A stretch of DNA of 64,000 bases from Allantophomopsis cytisporea (GCA_024752435.1 CP103037.1:1178001-1242000), one strand, 5' to 3'; positions 46,187 to 57,813 are shown, counted from the first letter of the stretch. Translations and numbers: made by a program. The notes: a model not told the origin generated them from the letters alone.

Positions 46187-47508
46187 ATGGACCATTCTCC
46201 AGAACAATTGAAAGCCTTCATTGGGAAGCCGGCATTGGACTTGCCTACCCCCTCACTTGTACTTCGCCATGATGTCATACAAAACAACTGTAGTCGTCTC
46301 CTGAGAACTGTCAAGGAGCTTGGGATTGGCTTTAGAGCACATGTCAAAACACTCAAGGTAAGGAAATTATCACTCCGGGGACGGATATGTAAAGCTTACA
46401 ATTTCAGAGTATCGAAGTCACACGTTTGATGCTAGGGAATGAACATCATAAGGTCATTGCGTCCACTTTGAGAGAAATCCGTGGACTGTTACCCCTTGTC
46501 GGTGAAGGTATAGTGCAAGAGGTCAATGATTATCTATGAGTACTACCAGATTTCACTACTAATTCCACTCTAGATACTATACGGGTTGCCTTGTGTTCCA
46601 AGCGCCCTACCTCAATTACAAGAGTTGAGAAGCAAGGTTAAAATCCTACTCATGGTAGATCATGAATCACAAATTGAAGTAGTTGAGAAATTTAATGCTA
46701 GCAGCCATGTCCCCGAAAGCTGGAGCATATTCATTAAAGTAGACATGGGTTCGCACCGAGCCGGTGTAGAAACAAGCTCCCCACGACTGGCACAGTTGAT
46801 CTCACGTGCCGAGAAATCCTCTTCGGTGTCTATTTATGGATTCTACTGTCATGCTGGACACTCCTATTCTTGCAAAACATCAGAAGCAGCAGCGGCAGTT
46901 TTGAACGATGAGATTTCTGCTGCATCTACTGCAGCATCGCTTGCAACAGGTGAAGGTCCATTCGTGCTTTCTATCGGTGCTACTCCCACCTTGCACGTGG
47001 TTGAATCTATAGACAAGAAGTTTCTGGGCAAACACAAGATTGAAATACACGGTGGTAGGTTTTTACCTCCAGACTTATCATCAAGATGCTAACTGCTAAA
47101 GGAAACTATCCTGTTAATGACCTCCAACAGCTTGCGACGGGCTCTGTCACTGAGAAAGACCAAGCAATGCGTGTGCTGGGTGAAGTGTGTAGTATCTATC
47201 CAGAGCGTAACGAGGCAATTATAAATGCCGGGGTGATCGCACTTGCTCGTGAGGCTGGTCCATTTCCTGGGTTTGCAAGGGTGACTGCCACGCCAGAATG
47301 GAATGTTGGTCGACTATCTCAAGAGCATGGTATCATTGTCTCTTCATCTGAAAGTCCTGCACAAGTACAAGCTGTGTTTCAAGTCGGACAGAAGGTTATG
47401 CTCTATATACAGCATGCCTGTATCACTGCGGCAGCATACGGATGGTATTTTATTGTAGATGAAAATGATGTAGTTCAGGATATATGGTACCCATGGAAAG
47501 GGTGGTGA
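46187..47508 (+). CDS. D-serine dehydratase / D-threonine aldolase-like PLP enzyme
   Basis: Fold-type III, zinc-assisted PLP enzyme of the DSD1 family that deaminates D-serine or cleaves D-3-hydroxy amino acids. Exons 46187-46357, 46408-46521, 46574-47054 and 47102-47508 give 390 aa. The alanine-racemase-like barrel has LPTPSLVLRHDVIQNN, the Schiff-base Lys54 in FRAHVKTLK, LYGLPCVPSALPQL, FIKVDMGSHRAGV, YGFYCHAGHSYSC, SIGATPTLH and EIHGGNYPVNDLQQ. The C-terminal beta domain includes GWYFIVDENDVVQDIW, and a zinc ligand pair is expected in QHACI. The second intron uses an unusual GTCAAT donor; phase and homology support it. Typical DSD1 length is about 400-430 aa. Confidence 0.88.
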
Positions 47509-47946
47509 TATACAAAGTATTTCAACCTATCATCACTTAGATACAGAACTCTTCTTTTCTTGGATTATGCTTGCTGGATAACTGTGGACGTGTTTTAGTG
47601 CTTCAATAAAAGGACAAGATTTCTAGAGTCGCTACCAGCAAAAGATATCATAAATGAAGAAATTTGAAAAAGGGATGTATATATTTGCACACACTTTGCC
47701 TCCTAACCGTCCGTGTCCAAGAACTCTTTAGTGATGGTTTCATAATCTGGGCCATATAATACCACTATACTTGGGTTTTTATTATTTGTGGGTTGCAGAC
47801 TTGGTAAACAATCATTTCAAGCAATATTCATGAACGTCGAAAGCATGGTCCTTAAACAAGTCACTTTATCTCAAGTCCATCAAAGTGATGTCTTAGACAA
47901 GCTTAAATGGATCGTGTATATATACGAATAGAGGACAGTTGAAGTT
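47509..47946. other. Convergent intergenic region
   Basis: 438 bp of AT-rich 3' flank; nothing else seen. Confidence 0.5.
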
Positions 47947-48990
47947 TCAAAGTTTGCTTCTTGGGCGGAGATACTCTTGCCCTTCATTCAACATGTCCAC
48001 AGCTTCGTTGACCATCTCATCAACAATTTGGCTAGCAGGTTGTATGTCCTTGATCACTCCACAAACCTGACCCATTAAGAAGGGCATATCGACGTCGACA
48101 TCATCGTTCATATCCTGTTCAATTGGAACAATACCATTTTCCGTCAAGTGCTTAATCTTCTCCGGTTGTGCTTCCCACTTTGCAACCCAGTCGTTCATTT
48201 TCACCCGCAAAGGCCTACCACTAACAGTCAAAGTCCTTAGAGTGTCTTCGAACCCTGCAGAAACGACGGCTTTCTTATGCTCCTCACTACATCCAGCCTC
48301 CTTACTAGCGACAAATCTCGTGCCGACCCAGACACCAGTAGCTCCCTGCATCAAGCTTGAAGCTAGACTTCTCCCATTATATATGCCACCAGCAGCAACG
48401 ACCAAGGCGGTCTGGCCCTTTAATAACTTGGGTTTGTAAAGTCTTGCCACATCCACCACAGCGGGAATCAAGATCGAATTAGGAATATCACCTGTGTGGC
48501 CACCGCCCTCTCCACCCTGTGCACAAACAATGTCTACACCAGCGTCGAGGGCTTTCTTGGCATGTTTTGGTGCGCCGACCATATTCATGATCAGGATGCC
48601 CGCATTGTGCAATCTTTTGATGACATGCGGAGGTGGGATCCCCACAGCACTGATGAACAGAGCCGCCTTCTCTTCAATAGTGACTGTGATAAGATCATCT
48701 AGCTGGCCGTGTGTATAATCGTGGTTTGTCTTGCGCGCCCCCTCCCCGACCTTTGGCAGTGCCAGATCGACGCCAAATGAGAGGTTTGGGGATTTTAGAT
48801 GAGATTTGAGCTCATGGATGATCTCTCGCAGCTGGTCTGGTGTATATCCTAGCCCACCAATACAGCCGAGTCCGCCAGCATTGGAAACTGCCGCTGCGAG
48901 GGGACCTCCTGATGTGCGAGCCATTCCTGCGAGGAGTATAGGATGTTGAATGCCGAGAAGCTCGGTAAGCGGGGTATGGATCTTTGCCAT
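47947..48990 (-). CDS. Nitronate monooxygenase (2-nitropropane dioxygenase family)
   Basis: FMN TIM-barrel enzyme that oxidises alkyl nitronates, such as toxic propionate-3-nitronate, to carbonyls and nitrite. Intronless, 347 aa from the Met of MAKIHTPLTELLG; an upstream Met would only add a poorly conserved leader. FMN-binding and fold motifs are PILLAGMARTSGGPLAAAVS, GGLGCIGGLG, VDIVCAQGGEGGGHTGD with catalytic-type His165, VVAAGGIYNG and MQGATGVWVGTRFVAS. The C-terminus holds MPFLMGQVCGVI, as in many fungal members. Housekeeping detoxification is the likely role; nothing nearby makes a nitro compound. Confidence 0.9.
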   Translation of the reverse strand: MAKIHTPLTELLGIQHPILLAGMARTSGGPLAAAVSNAGGLGCIGGLGYTPDQLREIIHELKSHLKSPNLSFGVDLALPKVGEGARKTNHDYTHGQLDDLITVTIEEKAALFISAVGIPPPHVIKRLHNAGILIMNMVGAPKHAKKALDAGVDIVCAQGGEGGGHTGDIPNSILIPAVVDVARLYKPKLLKGQTALVVAAGGIYNGRSLASSLMQGATGVWVGTRFVASKEAGCSEEHKKAVVSAGFEDTLRTLTVSGRPLRVKMNDWVAKWEAQPEKIKHLTENGIVPIEQDMNDDVDVDMPFLMGQVCGVIKDIQPASQIVDEMVNEAVDMLNEGQEYLRPRSKL

Positions 48991-49618
48991 GATTCCTTCG
49001 TTAAGCTGAGTAAAGACGAATCGCACTTAGAACAAAAGATATATTTAGCTATATCTGGGTTCAATGTAAAGCTGAAAGGAAGCGGATCATGATTGTCGAT
49101 AAAGGTGTATATACATATGTATACCCGAAGTGTGGGGTATGAATTCCAAGGGTATGGCTGCGCTTGCGGGAACTACCCCAGCTTTCACATAAACGGTGCC
49201 GAGGTATGTAAATATTACCTTATCAGTATTCATATCATGTGCACTCCATAGCACTCAACTCGGTGGGCAGTGATCACTTGATATTGAAACTATAGAGGCT
49301 CGAGAGTTACTGAGTGTTAAGATGAGAAAGTAGATAGCAATTTCAACTGTGACCGTATGACGATTCAAAGAACTGGCTCTCTGGCCGTGATTCAGGCCGT
49401 GATTCAAGCCATGCTTGCATCTATTGCCAGGAAGAACAAGAAAATTACTTGTTGAATTAAACGTCTTATTAATCTAGAATTCAATGTAGAATTTCCAATT
49501 TATCATATAATTGTTATAAACAAGCACGACGAGCACTTCGCATGCATATATAACGCCATCAACCCATACCCCAGCCCATCTCATCATATCTATCATGAAG
49601 TCTGTCCGACTTTTCGTA
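48991..49618. other. Intergenic, nitronate monooxygenase promoter
   Basis: 628 bp between two minus-strand genes; no gene or repeat seen. Confidence 0.45.
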
Positions 49619-50911
49619 TTAGAAGTTAGGTAACCTTGCAGGTACGAAGTCGTCTTTCGAGACTTCTTCGAGTTGTTTGTCTTCATCCGCAGACTCATCC
49701 GGTACTTGATGTGCCGTTGGGGAAGTAGTTTCATCTGTTGCAGCTTCTGTGATGGCTTCATAAGAATCACTCTCGGGCTCGGGCTTATAGGGCATCTCTT
49801 CTTGCATGTTTAGTCCCCGTGCAACTGCCAGCCTTGCAGCAGCTTGTCTTTTGCGCTCCACCTCCCCCTCTTCTTCACTCTTGATCCTCTCTTCTTCGGC
49901 TAGCAGTTGTACTGCATCTGGGACCTCAATCTCATCACCTTCAGGTGTATCAAGCGTATATGGACTAGACGCCGAACTGTCTCTAGTACCTCTCTTTGAT
50001 GGCCGGCCCGAATCTTGCGTTCTGTTGCTGAGGGTCCTTGATATTCTTCTGGCCCCTGCCGGCTTTTTCCCCTTACTACTTCGTGTTCTACCACTGCTTC
50101 GATCATCTGTGCCTTGGTTTGTGTTTCGCCTCTCCAGCACCATTGCAAATTCGTCATCTAGAGGCACAGCATCTTCCTCATCGCTTGGAAACAAATCACC
50201 TCGCGAGCGATATGAATTGGTTGTTTCACCAGAGCTTGCTGTTGAGCTACGTTTTCTCGTAGGGCTTTTCATCAGCGCATCTTCATTCGTTTCGTCAATT
50301 AATGGCTCGGCTTCCTCTCCTTGGAAAATTTCACTGCTCAATCTGCCAGGGTGATCTTGCAAATCGGCAGCTGAAGGTTTGTATCTTAAGGTCGCACCAA
50401 TCTTGAATGGAAGTCTACCGAGGAAGCCCAACGGGTTCGTACTTGGTATGATGGTTGGGTCAGGTCGTCCATCTATCGTCTTCCGTCGTCCGGGACCCCT
50501 AGTACCATAGCTCATGCCTCTCTTACGGCCACTTGGCTGTTCATGACCTCCATGCGAGCCTGACCCAGCGAGTAATCGGTCAAATTCATTATTCCCCCAT
50601 CCAAGTATGCCACCGCCCCCACCTCTGCCTTCCTCCTCTTCGTCCCAATCATCGTAAAAATCGAAGCTGTATTCAGCTCTTCCTCTCGTCCTTCCTCGTT
50701 CCCTTAATCGTCGTGCGCGCTCTTCACGATCCGGAAAACAGGTGCCAGTGCATTGATCACAGGCTGTTGATATGGACAAGAAACACGGACTAACATAAGC
50801 ATGAGTGAACGTCCAGATATTTGCTGCAGCATTCTCGGTCGCGGATTCAGCATTGTGCGAGATTTGATTCCAAGTCTGCCGAATCCTGGGGTCCTCAAGA
50901 AGTGGTGGCAT
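49619..50911 (-). CDS. Uncharacterised acidic, disordered protein
   Basis: Intronless, 430 aa, not recognised. The first 75 residues look folded and include four Cys (SPCFLSISTACDQCTGTCFPD). They are followed by a basic ERARRLRERGRTRGR run, a conserved-looking EYSFDFYDDWDEEEE / ILGWGNNEFDRLLAG block (about 82-120), and RRKTIDGRPDPTIIP..PLGFLGRLPFKIG (about 145-175). The rest is Ser/Arg/Glu-rich and probably disordered, with a Glu/Lys helix near 335-360. There is no signal peptide or clear TM, although residues 30-50 are mildly hydrophobic. The aromatic-acidic blocks look like short conserved binding motifs. The codon pattern and long uninterrupted frame make it a real gene. Confidence 0.75.
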   Translation of the reverse strand: MPPLLEDPRIRQTWNQISHNAESATENAAANIWTFTHAYVSPCFLSISTACDQCTGTCFPDREERARRLRERGRTRGRAEYSFDFYDDWDEEEEGRGGGGGILGWGNNEFDRLLAGSGSHGGHEQPSGRKRGMSYGTRGPGRRKTIDGRPDPTIIPSTNPLGFLGRLPFKIGATLRYKPSAADLQDHPGRLSSEIFQGEEAEPLIDETNEDALMKSPTRKRSSTASSGETTNSYRSRGDLFPSDEEDAVPLDDEFAMVLERRNTNQGTDDRSSGRTRSSKGKKPAGARRISRTLSNRTQDSGRPSKRGTRDSSASSPYTLDTPEGDEIEVPDAVQLLAEEERIKSEEEGEVERKRQAAARLAVARGLNMQEEMPYKPEPESDSYEAITEAATDETTSPTAHQVPDESADEDKQLEEVSKDDFVPARLPNF

Positions 50912-52539
50912 ATTGAGGGGTGTTAGGTTAGATCATTAGCAAGCTTCGAGCTTGGAATGCGCAATGTTGGCCTTTTTCTCGACTAATGTTTGCCGCGGCG
51001 GTTCGGATTGAGATATCGAAATGATTTGGACAGTTGTGTGGGGTATTTGCATTGCACACAGACCGCGGGGAGGGACGAGATATATAGCTTTCCCGTTATG
51101 TACTCTTTTGACTGCGCCTTTTGAGTCGTTAAGGCAAGGTAGAGGTACTCCGTTATTGTTACCTCCAATGTCATTCCTATTTCATCGCTACTGTTTCGGC
51201 TTTCGATAGGGCGCACGTGATTGAATAATACCTGGGATTGAACTAAGTAAGGTTACCTCGATAAAGACGAGGGGGGTGGTTGGGTGTAATTGGCAGGTGA
51301 GTAATGGATGAGGTAGGGGTGTTAGTGGTGCAAGTCAGGTAAGCTACATACCTAGATATGAATGAATACCTAAAACTCAGTCGACGGGAAAGCTGATAAC
51401 ATTCAAAGTCACTCACTTATCTACACACTTAGATGGCTCTATACCCCAATGCTATTATCTCTAATACCGCAATAGAACTCTTGTAGCTACGATATAACCC
51501 TTCTTCAATAGCTATAGGAGTCGGAACCCAGGACTAATACTCCAATACTTAGCACCTTTGAGTAATACCGCTCCATTGAGTATCTGCCTCCTGCGCATGG
51601 TGGTACACTGCACCTCCAATACAGCAATATCAAAATGTGCCATTAAGGCGACCTACCTAGGTACTTAGGTATTTGAACAATATCTATATCTCTTAACATT
51701 ATTACAAGCGTTAGTTGAAAGTAACTAAAGGAAAAGTAGAAAGCCGGAGATATTTATATATAACAAATCATAGAAACCATCGTAGCTTTTGGCCTGTAGA
51801 AGCCTTTTCAGGGGAACCATCTAATGAATATGCCCCGAAAAAAAGAACTATACCTCAACAACTCAATCATTAACTTGTTTTGAGAGCTGAATCTTGATGC
51901 TTATTCCCTGTTTTCTATGATTCTGGTAATTCAAGTTAGGCACGTTAACAGTCGTTAGATGGTTTAGAGCTGTTCATTGTAACATAACCATTACACTTGG
52001 CTCATGACAATCGGTCACCAAACTATATCTCTTACTGTCAAAAACGATGGCGGATCCCATATGTTGCGAAGAACACCAAAGTATGAGACTCTACGATTTC
52101 AAAATTCGACTAACTGAACAACGAATAAGGCTACTGATATGCCTCGAAACCATTACTAATTTAAACAGCAAAGATATTCCTCTGTCATATAAAAGAGTAT
52201 CCCTCAATGTTTTCTAAGGTATTCTACTTGGGTATCATAGAGTTGGGCGAAACTGGGGATCCACCCTCACTTTTGTCCACTACTGATATACTGTACTCTA
52301 CTGACAGTGCCGGAACTACCTCGGGGTCTAATCGGGTCCCCAAATATTTTATGAACGTGCTATCTCTATCTCCCTTTGCCATTGCAACTTCAATCAGCTT
52401 GCGATCAACACTTTGATATGATTGCCTAGTCCTCGTGGACGACGCCCATCTGGCAAATCATATTTAACCTCTTCGGCTGCCATTGGAACCATATTTGAGA
52501 GCTTCCGCGGATACTCGGCGACCGCATTCCGACTCCAAA
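50912..52539. promoter_or_regulatory. Divergent intergenic region, 1.6 kb
   Basis: Holds the promoters of the acidic protein and DHCR24-like genes. It includes AGGTTACCTCG near 51252 and a palindromic CCTAGGTACTTAGGTA cluster at 51654-51670. An open frame continues upstream of the DHCR24-like ATG to about 52483 but has no ATG there. Confidence 0.4.
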
Positions 52540-54300
52540 ATGCAGCGAATCGTATCTACAGCTACAGCGCGACGTATTCATCGCTCGAACATTCAATTCT
52601 CCTCCTTCCAGATCATTTCGTGCAGGGATTTAAGCACATACAACGGGTATACAGCTTCTGTAAGAGTCCCAGCAGCAAGATGCTACAGACTATCGAACAA
52701 TGCTCATAAAGCTTTGCTAGCTATACCTGCTCCGACCCAAACTCGTCAACTCTCTACCTCTCCAGAATCCCTGATGGCTCGTCACGATGAACAAGTGAAA
52801 TCTATTTCTTCCAGCGTACGCTCATTCTATGAGAAAGGAGAGAAATTTCGAATCAATCATGGATCTACAAATAGCACAAGGCACGTCGCTGCCAAGGGGA
52901 AGAATTTGGTGGATATAAGTGGTTTATCGAATGTTTTACATGTCGATGTTGAGCGGAAAACTGCCTTGGTGGAACCCAATGTTCCTATGGATCGATTGGT
53001 TGAGGCTACTATGCGATATGGTTTAGTACCACCGGTCGTGATGGAGTTCCCTGGTATTACAGTTGGAGGTGGATATGCTGGCACAGCTGGAGAGAGCAGC
53101 TCTTTCAAACATGGCTTTTTCAACAAGACAATCAACTATGTGGAGATGATACTGGCAAACGGTGAGGTTGTCAAGGTCTCGGAGACCTTACATCCCGATC
53201 TTTTCCACGGGGCAGCTGGAGCAGTTGGGACTTTTGGTGTGACCACACTCGTGGAATTGCAGCTTCACGATGCCACAAAGTTTGTCGAGACAACATATCA
53301 TCCAGTATCGAGTATGAGTTCCGCCATTGAGAAGCTTAAGAAATTCACCGCTGATCCTGAGATGGATTATGTGGATGGAATTATGTTCTCCAAGACCGAG
53401 GGAGCAATTGTCACTGGTCGTATGACAAATACCCTCAGAGAAAATACGAGCATTCAAAGATTTTCTGATGCAAAGGATCCATGGTTTTATCTTCATGTCC
53501 AGCAAGCAATAGCCAAGAGGACTGAACCTATTACTGAAGCCATTCCTCTTGCTGAGTATCTCTTCCGCTACGATCGTGGTGGGTTCTGGGTTGGTGCATC
53601 GGCTTTTGATTACTTCAAGATGCCATTCAATGCCTTTACGCGTTGGTGGCTAGATGATTTCCTCCACACACGCATGATGTACACGGCCCTCGATGCAAGT
53701 GGTCAATCTAAGAAGTACGTGGTACAGGATCTTGCTCTTCCCTACGACACGGCCGAGAAGTTTGTAGATTATACACACGAAACCTTTGGAATTTATCCTT
53801 TATGGCTATGCCCTCTGAAGCAGAGCTCTCTGCCAACAATGCACCCACACAACAGTACTACAGAAGCCGATGGCAAGACACTCAAAGACATGCTCAACAT
53901 TGGGCTCTGGGGATTCGGACCTCAGAATCATGACGAGTTTATTGCCAAGAACAGAGATCTAGAGCGAAAGCTTCAGGAGCTGGGAGGAATGAAATGGCTA
54001 TATGCGCACACCTACTACGATGAACCAGAGTTCTGGAATATGTACGATAGGGAGTGGTATGAGGCACTAAGAGAGAAATATGATGCCAAGAGTCTACCAA
54101 GTGTTTATGAGAAGGTCAAGGTTGACGTTGAGAAAGAGAGAGAGCTCTTTGGAGGGAAGGGATCCTGGTGGAAAACCAAGTGGCCTTTTGCTGGGTTCTA
54201 TGGAATCAAGAAGGCAATCGAGAGCAAGGCTTACATTGCTGCTCGTGAGTCAGAGTGGAAAAAAATCGATCTAGACAAGATTGGGGAGAAAACAGATTAG
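52540..54300 (+). CDS. FAD-linked oxidoreductase, DHCR24 (delta24-sterol reductase)-like
   Basis: PCMH-type FAD-binding protein related to animal and plant DHCR24/DIMINUTO. Intronless, 586 aa from the first in-frame ATG. The FAD domain is clear: FRINHGSTNST, NLVDISGLSNVLHVDVERKT, VEPNVPMDRLVEATMRYGLVPPVVMEFPGITVGGG split across about 155-185, then AGTAGESSSFKHGFFNKTINYVEMILANGE and the cap region HGAAGAVGTFGVTTLVEL. The C-terminal part has LRYDRGGFWVG-like FRYDRGGFWVG, PLWLCPLKQ and YAHTYY. The first 78 residues are Arg/Ser-rich without acids and end TRQLSTSP, a classic mitochondrial presequence cleavage pattern. An internal Met at 52774 would give 508 aa, close to human DHCR24, without this leader. 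Its substrate in fungi is unclear. Confidence 0.86.
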   Translation: MQRIVSTATARRIHRSNIQFSSFQIISCRDLSTYNGYTASVRVPAARCYRLSNNAHKALLAIPAPTQTRQLSTSPESLMARHDEQVKSISSSVRSFYEKGEKFRINHGSTNSTRHVAAKGKNLVDISGLSNVLHVDVERKTALVEPNVPMDRLVEATMRYGLVPPVVMEFPGITVGGGYAGTAGESSSFKHGFFNKTINYVEMILANGEVVKVSETLHPDLFHGAAGAVGTFGVTTLVELQLHDATKFVETTYHPVSSMSSAIEKLKKFTADPEMDYVDGIMFSKTEGAIVTGRMTNTLRENTSIQRFSDAKDPWFYLHVQQAIAKRTEPITEAIPLAEYLFRYDRGGFWVGASAFDYFKMPFNAFTRWWLDDFLHTRMMYTALDASGQSKKYVVQDLALPYDTAEKFVDYTHETFGIYPLWLCPLKQSSLPTMHPHNSTTEADGKTLKDMLNIGLWGFGPQNHDEFIAKNRDLERKLQELGGMKWLYAHTYYDEPEFWNMYDREWYEALREKYDAKSLPSVYEKVKVDVEKERELFGGKGSWWKTKWPFAGFYGIKKAIESKAYIAARESEWKKIDLDKIGEKTD

Positions 54301-55222
54301 TGTATCCTTAAATAGCCCGTTGTATATTATCTGTGGTAAGCTGTATATATGGATATACCTATGAAGTACAGATGTCACGAACTTGACATACAAAGGCTTC
54401 TATATTCTTTCGAATCTAAAATTTCAAGCATGAGGAGTGTTCAGTCTTTAATGCCTTTTCAGTGCAGTCAGAACAATTACGACAACTCAAAATGAAATTC
54501 AAATCCAAGCCCAGTAACGTCACGTATCAATAAATTACTGGAGTGATATTCAAATAATTTTCACAATTTCTTGTGCTTTCCAAATTAAGCCAAAATCAAA
54601 CCGCATTCCACAAAGCCTATGAAACAAATTCTTTCGTATATGTACATACACTTAAAACGGGAATGCTATTTAGGTGTTGGTGTTCTGCATAGCCGGGGAC
54701 TCAATGGTTCAGAACGACATACCCCATGACTTGCAATAGTAAATAGTCAAGGGTATTTATTGCATATTTTGTCTGAGTTCCCCGGGTCAACGGGTACAGT
54801 ATGGCAGAGCATACATAATATAAGCATATTAGAGCTATAACTTATACTTTAACGTAGACGTCAGAATCAAGGGAAGATATCTTTAGAGCGATTAATTTTT
54901 TTCTCTCCTTGGTTTATGAGATTAAGAATCAAAATATACTGTAGAGAAAATACATGGGTAGAACGTCTTTACGTTGCGGCTCTGAATCTTAAATTTGTGA
55001 GTGTATCAACGGTCTGCGCCCCACCTCATCGGCAATAAGCATTTCCCCTCATTCCTCGGTTGTCACTCCCCTTCCCATACCCCAGAAAAGCGGGCGGTAC
55101 CTGATAGCTCCATATTGTTGTAACGTCAGTAACACAGCCATATCGGTGAGCCCCTACCTTAAATACTCTTCTGTAATCGGCTTCTTTTGTGTGGAATTCA
55201 ATCACATCGATATTCTTGACTG
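54301..55222. other. Intergenic between two co-oriented genes
   Basis: 922 bp with the prpD-like promoter; AT-rich, no gene or strong motif. Confidence 0.45.
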
Positions 55223-56985
55223 ATGATAATGTCGTCGCTCAATCGTAGTCTTCGAACAGCTACCAAGAACTTGCGTTTAACCTCGGCATCATCGCGAGCT
55301 CTACGAACTGGCACTCTTGTGGGCGCATCTAGAGTGAAGTTTGGTTTAACAGCTCGTCCTTTAGCTGCTAAATTCTCTACCATGTCTCCATTGCAGTCCG
55401 GTGCTCCAGCTCCTACTGGTGATAGAGAGTATGATCCTGAGATCAAGGACATTGCTAGCTATGTCCACAATACCCCAATCAATTCTGATTTGGCTGTGAG
55501 TTTTGCCTTGGAGGAAGTTTTTGGCATAAGCTTATATGTATAGTTCGACACTGCGCGATTCGTTTTTCTCGATACTCTTGGCTGTGGTCTTGAAGGTCTC
55601 CGCTTCAAAGAATGTACAAAGCTTCTCGGCCCAATCGTGGAGGGGACGGTGGTGCCCAATGGTACCAAGGTCCCAGGCACACCGTTCCAGCTAGATCCCG
55701 TCAATGGAGCTTTTAACATTGGCGCAATGATCCGATGGCTTGATTACAACGACTGCTGGCTTGCTGCCGAGTGGGGACACCCATCTGACAACCTCGGAGC
55801 TATTCTTGCTGTTGCAGACTGGATCTCGAGAACAAACCGTGCCGGTGGAAACCTGGGAAATGGCAAGATCATTACCATTAAAGAAGTTCTGGAAGCAATG
55901 ATCAAGGCGCATGAGATTCAGGGTTGTTTGGCACTTCTGAACTCCTTCAACAAAGTAGGTCTTGACCATGTTGTTCTGGTGAAGGTTGCCAGTGCTGCTG
56001 TGGTATCAAAGTTACTTGGTTTGAATGAGAAACAAACTGCCGATGCTGTTTCGCAAGCTTGGGTTGATGGGCAAAGTCTGAGAACATACAGACACTCGCC
56101 AAACACCATGTCGAGAAAGTCTTGGGCTGCTGGTGACGCTTGCCAACGTGCTGTCAATCTTGTATTGAAGGTGAAGGCTGGTGAACCAGGAGTTCCAACT
56201 GTTTTGTCTGCGCCAGTTTGGGGTTTCTATGACGTCCTTTTCAAGGGCAAGAAGTTCGAGTTCCAGAGGCCATATGGTAGCTATGTTATGGAGAACGTGT
56301 TGTTCAAGGTCTCCTACCCAGGTAAGTCTTATGATCATCGGACAAAGTAGCAAATTGGCTAACTTCAACAGCCGAGTTCCATTCCCAGACGGCTATTGAG
56401 GCCTCGAAGAGAATTCACGCACAACTAAAAGAACAAGGAAAATCTGCTGAGGATATCAAGGAGATCACTTGCCGCACTCATGAGGCCTGTGTTCGCATCA
56501 TCGACAAACAATTCAAGCCTATGGACAACTTTGCCGATCGCGACCATTGCATTCAGTACATGTGTGCTGTGATGCTTGTTTTCGGACGTCTGGAGGCAAC
56601 TGATTACACTGATGGCGGTGAAGCCGCCACATCACCTCTTGTTGAGAGTCTTCGCCAAAAGATCTCGTGTGTCGAAGATCCTCAATTCACTAAGGACTAC
56701 CATAACGAGCATATGCGTACTATTCCAAATGCTCTCACCGTCACCTTGAATGATGGTACTGTCCTTGAGGAGATTGTCGTCGAGGCACCACTCGGTCACA
56801 AGCTTCGCAGAGATGAGGCCAAGCCAGAGATTTTGGCCAAGTACAAGAGACATCTTGGACCACATTTCGATGAGGCGAAGGTCAAGCAATTGGTGGACCT
56901 AGGAAATGATGCGGCTAAGTTGGAGAAGATGGCTGTAGATGAATATGTGGACCTGTATGTCAACAAGGACAGCAAGTTTGTTTGA
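55223..56985 (+). CDS. 2-methylcitrate dehydratase, mitochondrial (PrpD family)
   Basis: Dehydrates 2-methylcitrate to 2-methylaconitate in the methylcitrate cycle, which clears propionyl-CoA. Exons 55223-55495, 55544-56321 and 56372-56985 give 554 aa. The leader (about 1-52: SLNRSLRTATKNLRLTSASS..AAKFSTMSP) is an Arg/Ser-rich mitochondrial presequence. MmgE/PrpD motifs follow: DPEIKDIASYVHN, FDTARFVFLDTLGCGLEGL, GAFNIGAMIRWLDYND, LAAEWGHPSDNLGAIL, HEIQGCLALLNSFNKVGLDH, KSWAAGDACQRAVNL, SYVMENVLFKVSYPAEFHSQ across intron 2, and DHCIQYMCAVMLVFG. Two ATGs six bases apart are possible starts. Methylcitrate synthase and methylisocitrate lyase are not in the window, as is usual in fungi. Confidence 0.94.
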
Positions 56986-57813
56986 GGAAGGAACTGTCTT
57001 AGAAAGATATTCATGAATTTACCCAGTCAGAAAGCTTAAGGACTGGCTATTCGCTAAGCTCATGTCAAATCCTTTAAACCATGCTTAGAGTACATGATGA
57101 CTATTGTTTTAAGTCTTCACAATAAACTATATTTGTGACTTTTTTCGTAGCTGTAGGACTTCGTCTCAATGCACGCTCACAGCCACAACCCACAATTTCA
57201 ATATTCGATGACTTCACGATATGCATGGCTTATGGTCTCATTTCATTCTCAAAGTAAACCAAAATCCTATTTCACTTTACTCGTAAGATGAAAAATATAG
57301 TATATGCCAAGATTGACATCGGCCTCAGCGAGTAGTGGCAGCAAGGTGCTACGAACCTAGAGCATTGACGAGTACCTCATTAACGCCTCAATCTCAGAAT
57401 ATGCATTACTCGAAAAATTTACGGACAACGTAACAGCAACATGCCATATAAGTAATTACAATTGACATCTTCACTCTCAGTTTCGCCATTGTAACTCTAC
57501 TCCACTATCAGACACCAAGCGTCATGGATAGGCCTCGCTGTCTATGATACCAAACCACATGAACATCATCAGAAGGCACAATTCGATACGTTATATACAT
57601 TTTATTAACCCTTAGGTCATAGACATTACTCTCGTCGTACAGTTCCTAATACAAACAACCAAGACTCCCAACTAAAATCATCCAAGACAAAAGAAAACCC
57701 CCGAATATTGTACAGTTTCCCTATTACCCATCCATCTCGTCGCATTCATTGCTTTAATATCATCACACATCCACACCGTTTGTCAGTACATTCTGATCGT
57801 TCTGAAAGAGCAT
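56986..57813. other. Convergent intergenic region
   Basis: 3' flanks of the PrpD and Sur7-like genes; no gene seen. Confidence 0.5.

Noticed and set aside
52483..52539. Extended start for the DHCR24-like protein
   Set aside because: The codon at 52483 is TTG; the first in-frame ATG is at 52540.
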